Shown here: positions 16,784-27,292 of the stretch, in pieces
How positions within the stretch are numbered: position 1 is the first letter of the stretch
Layout: each line of letters starts with the position of its first letter
Source: Fibrobacter sp.
Lineage (GTDB): Bacteria; Fibrobacterota; Chitinivibrionia; Chitinivibrionales; Chitinispirillaceae
Length of the DNA stretch: 46,141 nt
Assembly (NCBI GenBank): GCA_012515615.1
Contig: JAAYYB010000162.1
Coordinates: forward strand, 1 to 46,141
Direction: 5' to 3'
Made by a program: the position numbers and the translations under genes
Notes under the pieces: generated by a model
The model's input: the letters and a program-made list of their open reading frames with translations, nothing else
What the model was told of the DNA's origin: nothing
Databases searched by the model: none

Positions 16784-18370
16784 TTACTTCCCTTTTTCCC
16801 GACAAATAATAAAACCACTTCCCTGTTTATTGATATTTACAAGTTTGTGCCTTCGGCCCGACAAGTCAAGCGTTGAAACTGCATGTGGCAATCTGCTTCC
16901 CTGGTTTGAGAAATAAACACCACCCCCGGGGAGAACGCAGGAACCGGGAAGAACTTTATCTTTTAACATAGTGATCGCAACAACTCCGGTATCGACAATC
17001 TGGAGTTCCCATTGCTGACAGGTCTCCCCGTTGAATTCCCAGGTCTGGACATTTGCCCCGTCATCCGTCTCCGCATAATAAACTTCAAGCAACCGGCTGT
17101 TCTGCTTATTGACTATATAGTACTCTCCTTTTCCATTTCCGGTCAGCTTCCATTTCTGATTGTCGGTATTTCTATTTGTATATTGCAGCACATTATCATT
17201 GGAGATATCTGCATCCAGTACCAGGCCGCTTTTACGATTTATGAACTGGTAAATGCCGTTGCCCGCTTTAACCAGTTTCCAGTGCTGACTGGTTTTATCA
17301 TTGTCGGATGCCTGTAATACATTCGCGCCGCTTGCAGTTGATGCATCTGCCACATCGACAAGTTTACCGCTGTGTTTTGCCTTTATTTTATAATATGCAT
17401 TCTCTTCAAACGGTGCTTTCCCAACCGGTTCGGGACCAGTTGTTGTCTGAACAATTTTTTTGATTGTTCCGTCATTGTTGTAAGAAAGATTGTCAACCTG
17501 TACCGACCTCTGCCATGCCACTCCGCCTGAGAGGTAGTCGGTATGATAAACAAAGTACCACTTGTCTTTAAATTCGATAATCCCGGAATGATTGGTTCCG
17601 GTTCCGGCCTTTTCGTTCATTGTTCCTTTGTAGGTCCATGGACCCAGAGGATTTGAACTTGTGCAGTAATCGATATTTGATGGCCAGTTGTCTCCGCTGC
17701 TGTTGTAGGCTGCATAAGAATAGTAGTAGATACCGTTTCTTTTATGTACCCATGAGGCTTCAAAGAATCTGGTAACGCCCTGTGGTACAGTTATGCTTCC
17801 ATCTATTTCAATCATATTGCTTTTTAATTTTGCCTGACGACAGACACGGTCGGTTCCCCAGTAGATATATGCCTGCCCGTCATCATCAATGAAAACAGAT
17901 GGGTCTATGTTGTCATCTCCCGGACAAGCCCCTGATGTTTTGTTGGAGATCAGCGGCTTGCCTAATGCATCTCTGTATGGACCAAGTATATTATCGGCAA
18001 CAGCGACACCGATTTCACCAGAGTCACAGATATAAAAATAGAACTTACCATCCCGTTCAACGCACTGCGCCGCCCATGCCTGACTTGCATTGAGCCACGT
18101 GACATCTTTTACAGCCAGCACGACTCCATGATCTGTCCAGTTTGCCAAATCCGTTGACGACAGCACATGCCATCCATTCAGTATCCATCCGTTGTTCTTT
18201 CCCTCATCACGACCGGTAAAAATGTAAAAGGTATCGTTGTGAATAATCGGAGCCGGATCTGCAGTAAAGATATGCCGAACCAGCGGGTTATCAGCAAAAG
18301 CAACAGATTGAATTGACAAAAAGACAAGAGCAGCAAGCAGTTCGATTTTCAACATCAGCCGGTTAATCAT
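16784..18370 (-). CDS. Secreted GH43 glycosidase with ricin-type lectin domain
   Basis: 528 residues from the ATG at 18370, where AGGAG lies eight bases upstream and a signal peptide follows (MLKIELLAALVFLSIQSVAFA). The catalytic domain covers about residues 25-310: base Asp in FTADPAPIIHNDTFYIFTG, second Asp in NIDPSVFIDDDGQAYIYWGT, and acid Glu in FFEASWVHKRNGIYYYSYA, the classic GH43 triad. A ricin-B/CBM13-like domain follows (YYKIKAKHSGKLVDVADAS, three QxW-type repeats ending QHWKL, QKWKL and QQWEL). The C-terminal tail (STLDLSGRRHKLVNI...GFIIC) is sorting-domain-like. Likely an arabinan/xylan-debranching enzyme; the exact activity cannot be read from sequence. First gene of a two-gene operon. 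Confidence 0.88.
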   Translation of the reverse strand: MINRLMLKIELLAALVFLSIQSVAFADNPLVRHIFTADPAPIIHNDTFYIFTGRDEGKNNGWILNGWHVLSSTDLANWTDHGVVLAVKDVTWLNASQAWAAQCVERDGKFYFYICDSGEIGVAVADNILGPYRDALGKPLISNKTSGACPGDDNIDPSVFIDDDGQAYIYWGTDRVCRQAKLKSNMIEIDGSITVPQGVTRFFEASWVHKRNGIYYYSYAAYNSSGDNWPSNIDYCTSSNPLGPWTYKGTMNEKAGTGTNHSGIIEFKDKWYFVYHTDYLSGGVAWQRSVQVDNLSYNNDGTIKKIVQTTTGPEPVGKAPFEENAYYKIKAKHSGKLVDVADASTASGANVLQASDNDKTSQHWKLVKAGNGIYQFINRKSGLVLDADISNDNVLQYTNRNTDNQKWKLTGNGKGEYYIVNKQNSRLLEVYYAETDDGANVQTWEFNGETCQQWELQIVDTGVVAITMLKDKVLPGSCVLPGGGVYFSNQGSRLPHAVSTLDLSGRRHKLVNINKQGSGFIICREKGK

Positions 18371-19189
18371 CTCTTTCTCTCCTGAAATTATCTTTCCCCG
18401 ACACATACTATCAATATACCTTTAATTAGCCCTGTTTTCTAAAAAGAACTATCTCTTTTAATTTTTTTCCGTAGACCGGAATTAATCTTTCCGGGGTTTA
18501 TCCGGAGATTCTTTCCCTGTGTATTCCGGGTGTCCTGTGATCAGCTGAAATGAAAAACATTATTATCATAATTAGAGTTTCAAGTTATTTTTTTAAGATT
18601 TCTGGTTTGGCCGGAGGCCCTTTATTGGTGAGCTTACAGCCGCCATTATCTTCTTATGGAATGCAAACAGTTGTGACTTCGAAAACTTCAACACATGCCT
18701 GCCGGCGGCGGAAAAGACCTGGGTGAATTGTAACAACATCGGGTGATAGCTCAAGATTAGTTTCTTAACCGGGCTGGAGCGAAAGAGGAGGCACCCTCTT
18801 ACAACAGGCAGATCAAAATTTGTCAACAGGCACCCTGGATAACTATTTTAATTTTGGACGAGGGCTCAAAACAGATCCGGTCTGATAGTAGGTTTTTCTA
18901 AAAATGCTTATTTTCAGATCAGCCTCAACGCCTGAGGAAATCAGCGATTTAGCTTCCAGACCCTCTGCTTTAATGATAAAATTTCAATCTGTTCAAAAGT
19001 TTGATATTCAGTGTTCAAAAGCTGAGGATCTCTGCTGCCAGTCCTGGTTTTAACCAGCGAAATTTTGATGTTAAGGTAAAGCCTGATCCCATTGATACAT
19101 CTATCCTGTTTTTGACACCAACGAATCCTTCTGATACTGAAATTATTGACGAAGATATAAACGAAAATATCTGAATAAAAGGGGGCCCT
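18371..19189. other. Spacer with diverged repeat and possible decayed small gene
   Basis: 819 bp between divergent genes. About 18770-18870 holds a diverged copy of the repeat modules (GGCTGGAGCGAAAGAGGAGG, then CACCCTCTTAC, and TATTTTAATTTT). From 18904 a 50-codon frame (MLIFRSASTPEEISDLASRP..., stop at 19051) overlaps a second frame without its own ATG that ends in DPIDTSILFLTPTNPSDTEI and a TGA at 19172. The two together look like the remains of a gene of about 90 codons with one frameshift, but this is weakly supported. A TTGACA at 19112-19117 with TACTGA 17 bases later could be a promoter for the next gene. Confidence 0.35.
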
Positions 19190-22100
19190 ATGCTGAAGTT
19201 TAGTTTTCGCAAAGAGCACACATCCATTGCTCTTGTTGTTCTATTATGCCTTATGCCATCATGCGGCAAAAAGAAAGCACAACCTGAAAAAATCAATCGA
19301 AATGCAAACGGCGTCATAGAGCTTTCCCCGGAACAGCAACCGCCACCTCTTGTGCAGGCCGAAACATTCGAATCGCTGAATATGTCACTTCTGCAGTCAG
19401 ATTCTATTGGAGGTGATCTGAAGTTTCTCTTCAGTCTCCCGATGGCCGAGAAAGATTCTCTTTCGACGGCACCGATTCCAAAGATCAGCTTCAGCCCTGA
19501 AATAAAGGGAAATTTCAAATGGAAAACAGCAACAGAACTGGTTTTTTCTCCTGAGCCCGGCACTATGACCTGGGGTCAGTACATCTCAGTTTCTGTCGAT
19601 TCCGTGGTTCCGCTCATGGGAGAAAAGTTTCAGCTCACAGGATGGAGCACATCATTTGAAGTACCCTATTTTAAGCTTGCCGGTAAAGTAGCGAGCTGGC
19701 CTATTTACAAAGACAAGCCCAGATTCATTGCATTTCTCAACTGGCACACTAACCAGATCGGCCCGGCCCCGCTTCTTCTCCTTTATGATCAGAAGTTTGA
19801 CGCAAAGCCGCTGATCGGTGAAATAAAAGTTTACGACAGTGAAGGTGCACCGGTACCAATTAAAGTATTCCGTCCCGATTCTATCGACAAAGCAATTGAT
19901 AAAAATCTCACGCCGGAATACTGCATTGCTCTTCAGGTAACAAGTCTCCCTGAACATTTAACCGCACTTACAGCGCAGATACCAAGCTGGGAATCGCCGG
20001 AGGGTCAGGAGAATATTCAGCGTGAACTGGTTGTCAATACTAACTTTACAACTGTACGATGGGGAGATTACAGCTATTCCTTTGATGAAAAGAAAGCAGC
20101 TGAAGAAGACGGGGAGCAGCGGGTAAGACAGCCGGCACCACTCTCATATGAATGGAGTGCTCTGTTCAGCAACACTTTTTCTCTCGCCGAGCTCAAAAAA
20201 GCACTTCGCATCAGCCCCCAGCCTCCTTCAATGTCAGTTTCAAGCTTTTACGACTACAACTACGAAACAGGTGAAAACTCTCCGGGTGTTTCGGTCTCCT
20301 TTACCCTGAATCCGGGTACCACTTACAAGCTCTCAATCCCAGGCTCATTTCAGGATATACTTGGAAACAGCTTAAAAACCCCTGTAAACACCTTGTTTAA
20401 AAGTGTCGACCTGCCCCCATCACTGGAACTGCCCGCAGAGAACATTCTTATCGAACAGAAACAGAACACCATTCCCCTCAGAGTCTGCAATATTAAAGAC
20501 CTCAAGATCCGGGTTTACTCTTATACCAGTGCTGCAGATTTCGCCACAGCCCTCCTTTCAGGGAAACACAGCACCATGCTTGATTACGGCATAACAGACT
20601 CAGCCAAATCACTCTCTTTTGATTTCTCTTCACTCAAAGGTAACGTTCAGGAGACAATGGACATCCCCCTTGGAGAGCTTAAAGGGCTTATGTGCATCGA
20701 AGTCACCGGGGAAGGAACCGGAAGCGACGGTGGCAGCAGCATTACAGATGCAGTTCTGGTGCAGCGCAGCAATGCGGCTGTGACCGCCAAAGTCATGCAG
20801 GGACAGATTTTTACCTGGATAACAAGTCTTGATAATGGAAACCCTCTGGAAGGGATGAACCTTTCTCTTTACGACGGGGGGAAAATTACAAACAAGGGAG
20901 TTTCAGATCAGGCCGGTGTCGCATTCCTATCAGCCGAAGGCCTTGCGTCAGCTTACGGTACTTCCAGACCCTTTGCCGTTATTGCGGAAAAGGGTACTGA
21001 CATCACGGTCGCACCTTTTGTAAACGATAACCTGGCGCAGCCCTGGCAGTTTGGATTAAAAGGGGAGGTTGAGGGTTTTGAGCCCCTCCATGCTTCTGTT
21101 TTCACAGAACGCGGCGTTTACCGTCCCGGTGACAGTGTCTATATTAAAATCATCGCCGCCTCAGAGGGAAAAGCCTCAGAAAAGGATCTCAGTATAAATA
21201 TCAAGGACAGCCGCGGCCAGCAGGTATTAAGCCAGAAGCTCAATCTTGACAGCTATAATTCAGCAGATTTATCCCTGAAGCTCAAAGATCAGGCGCCTGT
21301 GGGCGAGTACTCAATTCACGTGTCCAGGTTCAAGAATTCCGCAGTATCAAAATTCAGAGTGAAAGAGTACAGGGTTCCGTCTTTTAAAGTTTCAGTCTCG
21401 AGTGAGAGCAAGCAGTGGGGAATAGGAGATAAGGTAGAAGGAGTCATAAATGCAAAATACCTTCACGGAGGCACTCTTGACGGCAGAGAAGCCAGGTGGG
21501 AAATTATCCGTCAGCCGGTTTCATTTACCCCGGCCGGATTTGAAAAATATGATTTCTTCTATAAAGAGCAACTCCAGCCTTCAGGGAATGTTGAGAGCGG
21601 ATCTAAACGCCTTGACGGTCAGGGTCAGCTTGTCATCGAATTTCAACCAAACCACTCCTCGGCAACAGGCCCGATGCAGTATACGATCGAAGCTACAGTT
21701 ACCGATGTCGACCGCCAGGCCTACTCCGGAAGGCTTTCAAGGACGGTACATCCAGCCGAGTATTATATAGGTGTAAAGCAACCGCCAAGAGCGGTTGTAA
21801 GATCCGGAGAAGAGATCACCGTTCCAATAATTGCGCTCAGTCCTGATGAAGTTATTTATAGCGGGGTAAAAGTTCAGACTGTACTTGAACGGGTGGATTA
21901 TCATACAGCAGCACGGATGTCTGGTGAAGGGAGCGTTGACATGCTCAACAGACCGATTGCTGTGCCTGTCGATTACCAGGAGATTACAACTTCATACGCA
22001 CCGGTTCCTTTTACATTTAAGGTGCCTTCAGCGGGACAGTTCCGCCTGAGGATCTGGTCAAAGGACAGTAAGTCAAGAGTCGTACAGACAGGCTTTACAT

Positions 22101-24907
22101 TCACAGCATCCGGCAACAACGTTTCAGCGTGGCCCCGATTCGATCAGGATATAGTCGAAGTTGTAGCAGACAAGCAGGAGTATACACCCGGTGATGTTGC
22201 GAAGCTTGTCGTTCAGTCGCCGTTTAAAAAGGCTGAGGGCCTGGCCACTATTGAGGGTGAAGGATGGATAGAGTACATTCCTTTCACCATCAAAAACAAT
22301 ACGCCCTCAATATCCATTCCCATTCTTGATAAATACACACCAAACGTATTTGTATCTGTCATGCTTGTACGCGGGCGTATTCACACTGATAAAGATGCCT
22401 CGGGATTTGAAACAGGGGCTCCGGGGTTTAAAATCGGCTACCGTAACCTGAAAGTTGCTCCCAGGGACAAGAAACTGGATATCGCCGTGACAGGCCGCTC
22501 TATCGCCCAGCCCGGTCAGAAAATGAAAGTCTCCTTTTCTGTAAATGACTTCATGAATAATCCATCGGAAGCACGTATTACCTGCATGATCGTTGATGAA
22601 GCGATCCTGGGGTTAACAGGTTACAAGACTCCTGATCCCATATCCGCGATTTTCACCGAAAGATTCCTCGGTATCCGCACCGGAACATCGGTGCTTGACC
22701 TCCCCAGCGCAAAACGCTCCCGCTATGAGGCGGTTTTTGCAAGCGGAGATATGGATAAATCGGACCAGACAATGGAATTTTCAGAAGCACTTCGAAAACT
22801 CTTCAAAAGCACTGCCTACTGGAACCCCGGAATCCAGGTCGGCTCCGACGGAAAAGCGTCTTTTGAATTCGAGCTCCCCGATAATCTGACCACATACAGG
22901 ATCATGGCTGTGGCAGTTGACCAGAAAGGCCGCCTGGGATCAGCGGACAAGCAGGTTACAATTAAAAAGCCGCTCATGATTCAGCCGGTAGTTCCAAGAT
23001 TTGTTTATCCCGAAGACGAGCTGCAGATCGAGGCACTCGTTTACAATGGCACACAGAACCCCGGTAAAGTCAATGTAAGCCTGTCATGTACAGGGATGGA
23101 GCCTGTCGGGAGCAAGACATCCGGCAGTGCAGATATCAAGGCGGACGGAAGTACAACAATTCCGTTCAGGGTAAAAGTACAGCAGAACAGTGAAGCATCC
23201 GTAAAATTTACAGCCAGCATGGGAAATGTAAATGATGCCGTCGAGATAAAGCTTCCGGTTCTTCAGCCCGGCAACAGAAGGACCATTGTTCAAAGCCACT
23301 CCCCTGATGGATCCGGAGATATCACTGTCAACATACCCGCTGGCCGTATTCCCGGAACCACCAGTATGGAAGTTGTAATTTCCAACACCGCTCTAAGTGA
23401 GCTCAAAGATGCGATACAATACCTGATGAGATACCCTAACGGCTGTATCGAGCAGACCACAGCCACCGCATACCCCCTTGTGGTCCTTAAAGATCTTCTG
23501 CCGGTTATCGGCGTTAAAGTTGACATGGAAGATCTCAAGAAATTTTCAGAGGCCGGAGTCAGACGCATACTTTCTTTCCAGACACCATCGGGGGGACTGA
23601 CATACTGGCCTGATAGTAAGCAGCCGCATGCCTTTGCCACAGCATTTGGTCTCACAGCTCTTATTGCGGCTAAAGAAAGAGGATACGATGTTCCCGATAA
23701 GGCTTTAAAAGGGATGGCAAATTATCTGGAAGCCTCTTTACGCGAGGGTAAGATTACAGGTGAGATGCCTCACGGCAGTATGGCTGATGCCGATACGCGG
23801 GCACTCTTTGTAATGACACTTGGAAGACTGGGTCGTCCTCAGAGAGGCTACATTGCAGAGCTGTGGAAAAAACGCGACCTGATGACACCTTTCGGGCTTT
23901 CTCTCCTGGCTATTGCTGTAAAGGAACTTCCGGGAGATCAATCACTCCTCAATCCCATCCTTTCTGAAATTGTAAAGGCCGCAGAGAAGGATAATAAAGA
24001 GGCCTGGTACGAAGGAAACCGTCAGGGCGGCTACAGCATGGGTTCACCTTTACGCTCGCACGCCGCTGCGCTTCTTGCCAGCGCGACCGCAGGCAATAAC
24101 ATGACCCCGAAATTTCTTAGCGGTCTTCTCAATCGTCGCCAATACGGCATGTGGGGCAATACACAGGAAAATGTGTTCGGAATAATGGGTGTTCATGCAG
24201 CCTCTGTGGGAAAATCCGGGGATAAAGGAAATAGTTTTTCTCTGACTGTAAACGGCAAAAAATATGATGAAGACGCTCTGGAGAAAAATTCTCCTCAGGT
24301 CTGGAGATTAAACCTTCAGGAACCTGATCTGGCTATCAGGAAAACAGGAAGCAGTCCTCAAAAAATCCATCTTCAGGCCCCTGCCGGCGCAATGGCATAT
24401 CTGACTTCGAGAATCCAGTACGACGGTCAGTTAACTGAAGAGAACTGCAGGCCTCAGTCAAACGGTTTTACACTCACGCGCACTTATGAGACTCTCAGCG
24501 GAAAGCCAATCGAAGGTAAACCGATCAAACTGGGATCTCTTATCCGTGTCCGTCTGCGGCTCAAGACAGATAAGAGCTGTAACTATGTTGCTCTTGATGA
24601 CAAACTGCCGGCAGGACTCGAGCCGCTTAACACAAACCTTGAGACAACCGAGCGCGTTTCAAAAGGAGAATTGACCACTATCGAGCAGCGCAGCCTGTCG
24701 GTGCTTTCCTATCAGGAAATACGCGACTCACGGGTAGCCTTCTTTGTAGATGAAATGCTTCCGGGCGAATACGAATACACCTATGTGGCCAGAGCAACCA
24801 CAGAGGGTGAATTCCTTCGTCCTGCGGCAAGAGTGGAGAAAATGTACGAAACAGATATCTGTGCGACTTCATCAATTGACAGAGTGAAAATAACACGCGA
24901 AAAATGA
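19190..24907 (+). CDS. Bacterial alpha-2-macroglobulin family lipoprotein (thioester type)
   Basis: 1905 residues, a usual size for large bacterial A2Ms of the YfhM type. The lipobox LMPSC puts the lipidated cysteine at residue 25. Tandem MG-like beta-sandwich domains follow, with typical phrases FTERGVYRPGDSVYIK and PAVYFEFELPDNLTTYRIMAVA-like text (here SDGKASFEFELPDNLTTYRI, MAVAVDQKGRLG). The thioester motif PNGCIEQTTA is intact, with Cys at about residue 1419, in an alpha-helical domain that continues with GGLTYWPDSKQPHAFATAFG. Such periplasmic A2Ms trap foreign proteases after the thioester reacts, and are thought to guard the cell together with the peptidoglycan synthase PBP1C. The stop overlaps the PBP1C start by four bases (ATGA). 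Confidence 0.95.
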   Translation: MLKFSFRKEHTSIALVVLLCLMPSCGKKKAQPEKINRNANGVIELSPEQQPPPLVQAETFESLNMSLLQSDSIGGDLKFLFSLPMAEKDSLSTAPIPKISFSPEIKGNFKWKTATELVFSPEPGTMTWGQYISVSVDSVVPLMGEKFQLTGWSTSFEVPYFKLAGKVASWPIYKDKPRFIAFLNWHTNQIGPAPLLLLYDQKFDAKPLIGEIKVYDSEGAPVPIKVFRPDSIDKAIDKNLTPEYCIALQVTSLPEHLTALTAQIPSWESPEGQENIQRELVVNTNFTTVRWGDYSYSFDEKKAAEEDGEQRVRQPAPLSYEWSALFSNTFSLAELKKALRISPQPPSMSVSSFYDYNYETGENSPGVSVSFTLNPGTTYKLSIPGSFQDILGNSLKTPVNTLFKSVDLPPSLELPAENILIEQKQNTIPLRVCNIKDLKIRVYSYTSAADFATALLSGKHSTMLDYGITDSAKSLSFDFSSLKGNVQETMDIPLGELKGLMCIEVTGEGTGSDGGSSITDAVLVQRSNAAVTAKVMQGQIFTWITSLDNGNPLEGMNLSLYDGGKITNKGVSDQAGVAFLSAEGLASAYGTSRPFAVIAEKGTDITVAPFVNDNLAQPWQFGLKGEVEGFEPLHASVFTERGVYRPGDSVYIKIIAASEGKASEKDLSINIKDSRGQQVLSQKLNLDSYNSADLSLKLKDQAPVGEYSIHVSRFKNSAVSKFRVKEYRVPSFKVSVSSESKQWGIGDKVEGVINAKYLHGGTLDGREARWEIIRQPVSFTPAGFEKYDFFYKEQLQPSGNVESGSKRLDGQGQLVIEFQPNHSSATGPMQYTIEATVTDVDRQAYSGRLSRTVHPAEYYIGVKQPPRAVVRSGEEITVPIIALSPDEVIYSGVKVQTVLERVDYHTAARMSGEGSVDMLNRPIAVPVDYQEITTSYAPVPFTFKVPSAGQFRLRIWSKDSKSRVVQTGFTFTASGNNVSAWPRFDQDIVEVVADKQEYTPGDVAKLVVQSPFKKAEGLATIEGEGWIEYIPFTIKNNTPSISIPILDKYTPNVFVSVMLVRGRIHTDKDASGFETGAPGFKIGYRNLKVAPRDKKLDIAVTGRSIAQPGQKMKVSFSVNDFMNNPSEARITCMIVDEAILGLTGYKTPDPISAIFTERFLGIRTGTSVLDLPSAKRSRYEAVFASGDMDKSDQTMEFSEALRKLFKSTAYWNPGIQVGSDGKASFEFELPDNLTTYRIMAVAVDQKGRLGSADKQVTIKKPLMIQPVVPRFVYPEDELQIEALVYNGTQNPGKVNVSLSCTGMEPVGSKTSGSADIKADGSTTIPFRVKVQQNSEASVKFTASMGNVNDAVEIKLPVLQPGNRRTIVQSHSPDGSGDITVNIPAGRIPGTTSMEVVISNTALSELKDAIQYLMRYPNGCIEQTTATAYPLVVLKDLLPVIGVKVDMEDLKKFSEAGVRRILSFQTPSGGLTYWPDSKQPHAFATAFGLTALIAAKERGYDVPDKALKGMANYLEASLREGKITGEMPHGSMADADTRALFVMTLGRLGRPQRGYIAELWKKRDLMTPFGLSLLAIAVKELPGDQSLLNPILSEIVKAAEKDNKEAWYEGNRQGGYSMGSPLRSHAAALLASATAGNNMTPKFLSGLLNRRQYGMWGNTQENVFGIMGVHAASVGKSGDKGNSFSLTVNGKKYDEDALEKNSPQVWRLNLQEPDLAIRKTGSSPQKIHLQAPAGAMAYLTSRIQYDGQLTEENCRPQSNGFTLTRTYETLSGKPIEGKPIKLGSLIRVRLRLKTDKSCNYVALDDKLPAGLEPLNTNLETTERVSKGELTTIEQRSLSVLSYQEIRDSRVAFFVDEMLPGEYEYTYVARATTEGEFLRPAARVEKMYETDICATSSIDRVKITREK

Positions 24908-27291
24908 ATCTCAGGAATGTAAAAGAATTCATTTTAAGGGCATCCGATGGTTTACGTAAAGGGCAGCCCCGCTGGATCGCCTCAGCGGCTGCCCTCTCTT
25001 TACTGTTATTATTTGTGCTCTGGTGCCTTATCCCGGTTCCCTCCCGCCTTCTTGACGGGTATTCACAATCATGGCTTCTGTATTCCCGTGACGGAAAACT
25101 GATCCGTGAAGCAGTAAGTACAAGCGGTACACGTGCCACCTGGATCCCGATAGATACAATTGCCCAATCCCTCTCAGATGCGATTGTAGCCATAGAGGAT
25201 AAGCGTTTTTTTTATCATCCCGGAATAGATCCCATTGCAGCAGCAAGATCACTGGTCCAGCTCTTTAACCGCAGCGCCACGTCCTCCGGAGCATCGACTA
25301 TCACGATGCAGACCGCACGGATGCTCTACAAGTGCCCCCGTTCCCTTTCCGGCAAGCTGCTTCAGTGCCTTTACGCTCTCCGTCTGGAACGCACCCTCTC
25401 AAAACGGGAGATTCTCGAACAGTACCTTAACAGGGCAGAATTCGGGGCCGGATGCATGGGTGTGGAAGCCGCGTCGCGTAGATTTTTCGGTAAAAGCGCA
25501 CGGGACATAACAACTGCTGAAGCGGCACTTCTAGCCGCCCTTCCGCAGGCCCCGACCGCTTACAACCCGCTGAAAGATCCCGCAAAAGCACGCGAGCGCC
25601 AGTCTCGAATCCTCCAGAAAATGCTCAGGAGAGCAAAGCTCAGCGAAGAGGAATTCAAGCTGGCTTCTGAAGAAGAGGTACGGATCGGAGGATTCCTCCC
25701 CCGGCTGCATGCGATGCACTTTACAGATTTTGTTCTGTCTCAGTCTCCAGAACCGGGAAAGATAATAACGACTCTCGATCTCAATCTGCAGACATATCTT
25801 GAGAAGCTGGTTTCCGATCATGTCTCATCTCTTAAAAGAGACGGCCTGACAAACGCAGCAGTTGTGGTACTTGACAACAACGACGGAGGAATTCTGGCTA
25901 TGGCCGGTTCTGCCGATTACTGGAGCGAACCCAGCGGATCTGTAAACGGCGCAGTCTCCCTTCGTCAGCCCGGCTCTACCCTCAAGCCTTTTACTTATGC
26001 ATTAGCCTTTGAAAACGGAAAAACGCCCGCCAGCATTGTCGCTGATATCGAAACGGAATACATAGGCTCTAAGGGGGAGCTCTTTTCCCCGAAAAACTAT
26101 TCCCATACTTTCAACGGACCCGTTCTCATGCGTGAGGCCCTGGGTAGAAGTTTAAATGTGCCCGCTATCCGCACCCTCAATTTTGCCGGCCTTGAGACTT
26201 TTCTTGACCGCCTTCATCAAGCCGGTTTCAAGTCTCTTTCCCGTGATGCAAACTACTACGGGCTGGGGATTACCCTGGGAAATGGTGAGGTTACACTGCT
26301 TGAACTGGCTCAGGGGTACGCGATGTTTGCTCGCGGGGGGTATCCTGTTACTGCAAAAGCGGTTATGGATCAGAAGATTGAACCCGGGAAAAAAAGAGTT
26401 TTCAGCGAGCAGATCAGTTTTCTCATAACAGACATTCTCAGCGATGATCTTTTGCGGATACAGGCATTCGGCGCGGTAAATCCGCTCCTGTTTGACTTTC
26501 CATTTGCTATAAAGACCGGCACCAGCGCAAACTGGCGAGACAGCTGGGCAGTCGGGTATTGTAAAGACTTTACGCTTGCAGTCTGGGCGGGAGATTTTGA
26601 GGGAGCAACCATGGACAGGGTTTCCGGTTCTATCGGAGCCGGACCGCTTTTTAACAAGGTACTGAATCTCATGGTATACGGAAACTCCGTGCCGCGTATC
26701 CCTGTCATGCCCAAACCTCCCGCTGGAGTCGAGCAGATTACAGTCTGCCCTCTTTCAGGAATGACACCCGGGGAGTACTGCCCATCAAGCAGACCCGCAT
26801 TTGTACTGGCTGAAAAAAATGTCCGGCCGGTCTGTGATGTACACCGGAAGATACGCATTGATAAGCGCAACGGCCTGCTTGCGTCAGGCAACTGCCCCTC
26901 GCGCTTCACAGAAGAACGTGTGTTTGCCGTGCTTCCCTCAAGGTTTGCCCAATGGCAGGCAGAAAACGGGTCCTTACCTGTTCCACCACATTCCTATTCT
27001 CCCCTCTGTCCCCAGGGAGGTATAACGGCGAATGCTTTAGTTATCACCTCACCAAGGCCTGGTGAAAAATACCTGATAGAGCCGGGATACAGCATGGCCA
27101 CACAGTCAATCGCCCTCAAAGGCGAATGCGACCCTCCGCTTCCTGATGTAAACTGGGAAGTGGACGGTAAAATAGTGGCAAAAGCAAAGTGGCCCTATAC
27201 GGCCGACTGGAAACTCTCAAAAGGCAAACATGTCATAAGGATGTCGGGCGGAGGGATGAAAAGCGATCCGGTCGAGATCGAGGTCAGGTAA
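24904..27291 (+). CDS. pbpC: Penicillin-binding protein 1C (bifunctional glycosyltransferase/transpeptidase)
   Basis: 795 residues. One membrane anchor (AALSLLLLFVLWCLIPV, about 29-45) is followed by a GT51 domain with IEDKRFFYHPGID (catalytic Glu98), GASTITMQTARML (129-141) and ILEQYLNRAEFG. The transpeptidase domain has PGSTLK (Ser358, Lys361), SLN (416-418) and KTGTS (537-541), so both activities look intact. The C-terminal region with cysteines (ITVCPLSGMTPGEYCPSSRP, PVCDVHRKI) and a final beta-domain (DVNWEVDGKIVAKAKWPYTA) match the PBP1C C-terminal domain. The pairing with an A2M gene is the well-known arrangement, and the 4-nt overlap indicates coupled expression. Confidence 0.95.
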   Translation: MNLRNVKEFILRASDGLRKGQPRWIASAAALSLLLLFVLWCLIPVPSRLLDGYSQSWLLYSRDGKLIREAVSTSGTRATWIPIDTIAQSLSDAIVAIEDKRFFYHPGIDPIAAARSLVQLFNRSATSSGASTITMQTARMLYKCPRSLSGKLLQCLYALRLERTLSKREILEQYLNRAEFGAGCMGVEAASRRFFGKSARDITTAEAALLAALPQAPTAYNPLKDPAKARERQSRILQKMLRRAKLSEEEFKLASEEEVRIGGFLPRLHAMHFTDFVLSQSPEPGKIITTLDLNLQTYLEKLVSDHVSSLKRDGLTNAAVVVLDNNDGGILAMAGSADYWSEPSGSVNGAVSLRQPGSTLKPFTYALAFENGKTPASIVADIETEYIGSKGELFSPKNYSHTFNGPVLMREALGRSLNVPAIRTLNFAGLETFLDRLHQAGFKSLSRDANYYGLGITLGNGEVTLLELAQGYAMFARGGYPVTAKAVMDQKIEPGKKRVFSEQISFLITDILSDDLLRIQAFGAVNPLLFDFPFAIKTGTSANWRDSWAVGYCKDFTLAVWAGDFEGATMDRVSGSIGAGPLFNKVLNLMVYGNSVPRIPVMPKPPAGVEQITVCPLSGMTPGEYCPSSRPAFVLAEKNVRPVCDVHRKIRIDKRNGLLASGNCPSRFTEERVFAVLPSRFAQWQAENGSLPVPPHSYSPLCPQGGITANALVITSPRPGEKYLIEPGYSMATQSIALKGECDPPLPDVNWEVDGKIVAKAKWPYTADWKLSKGKHVIRMSGGGMKSDPVEIEVR

Positions 27292-27292
27292 A

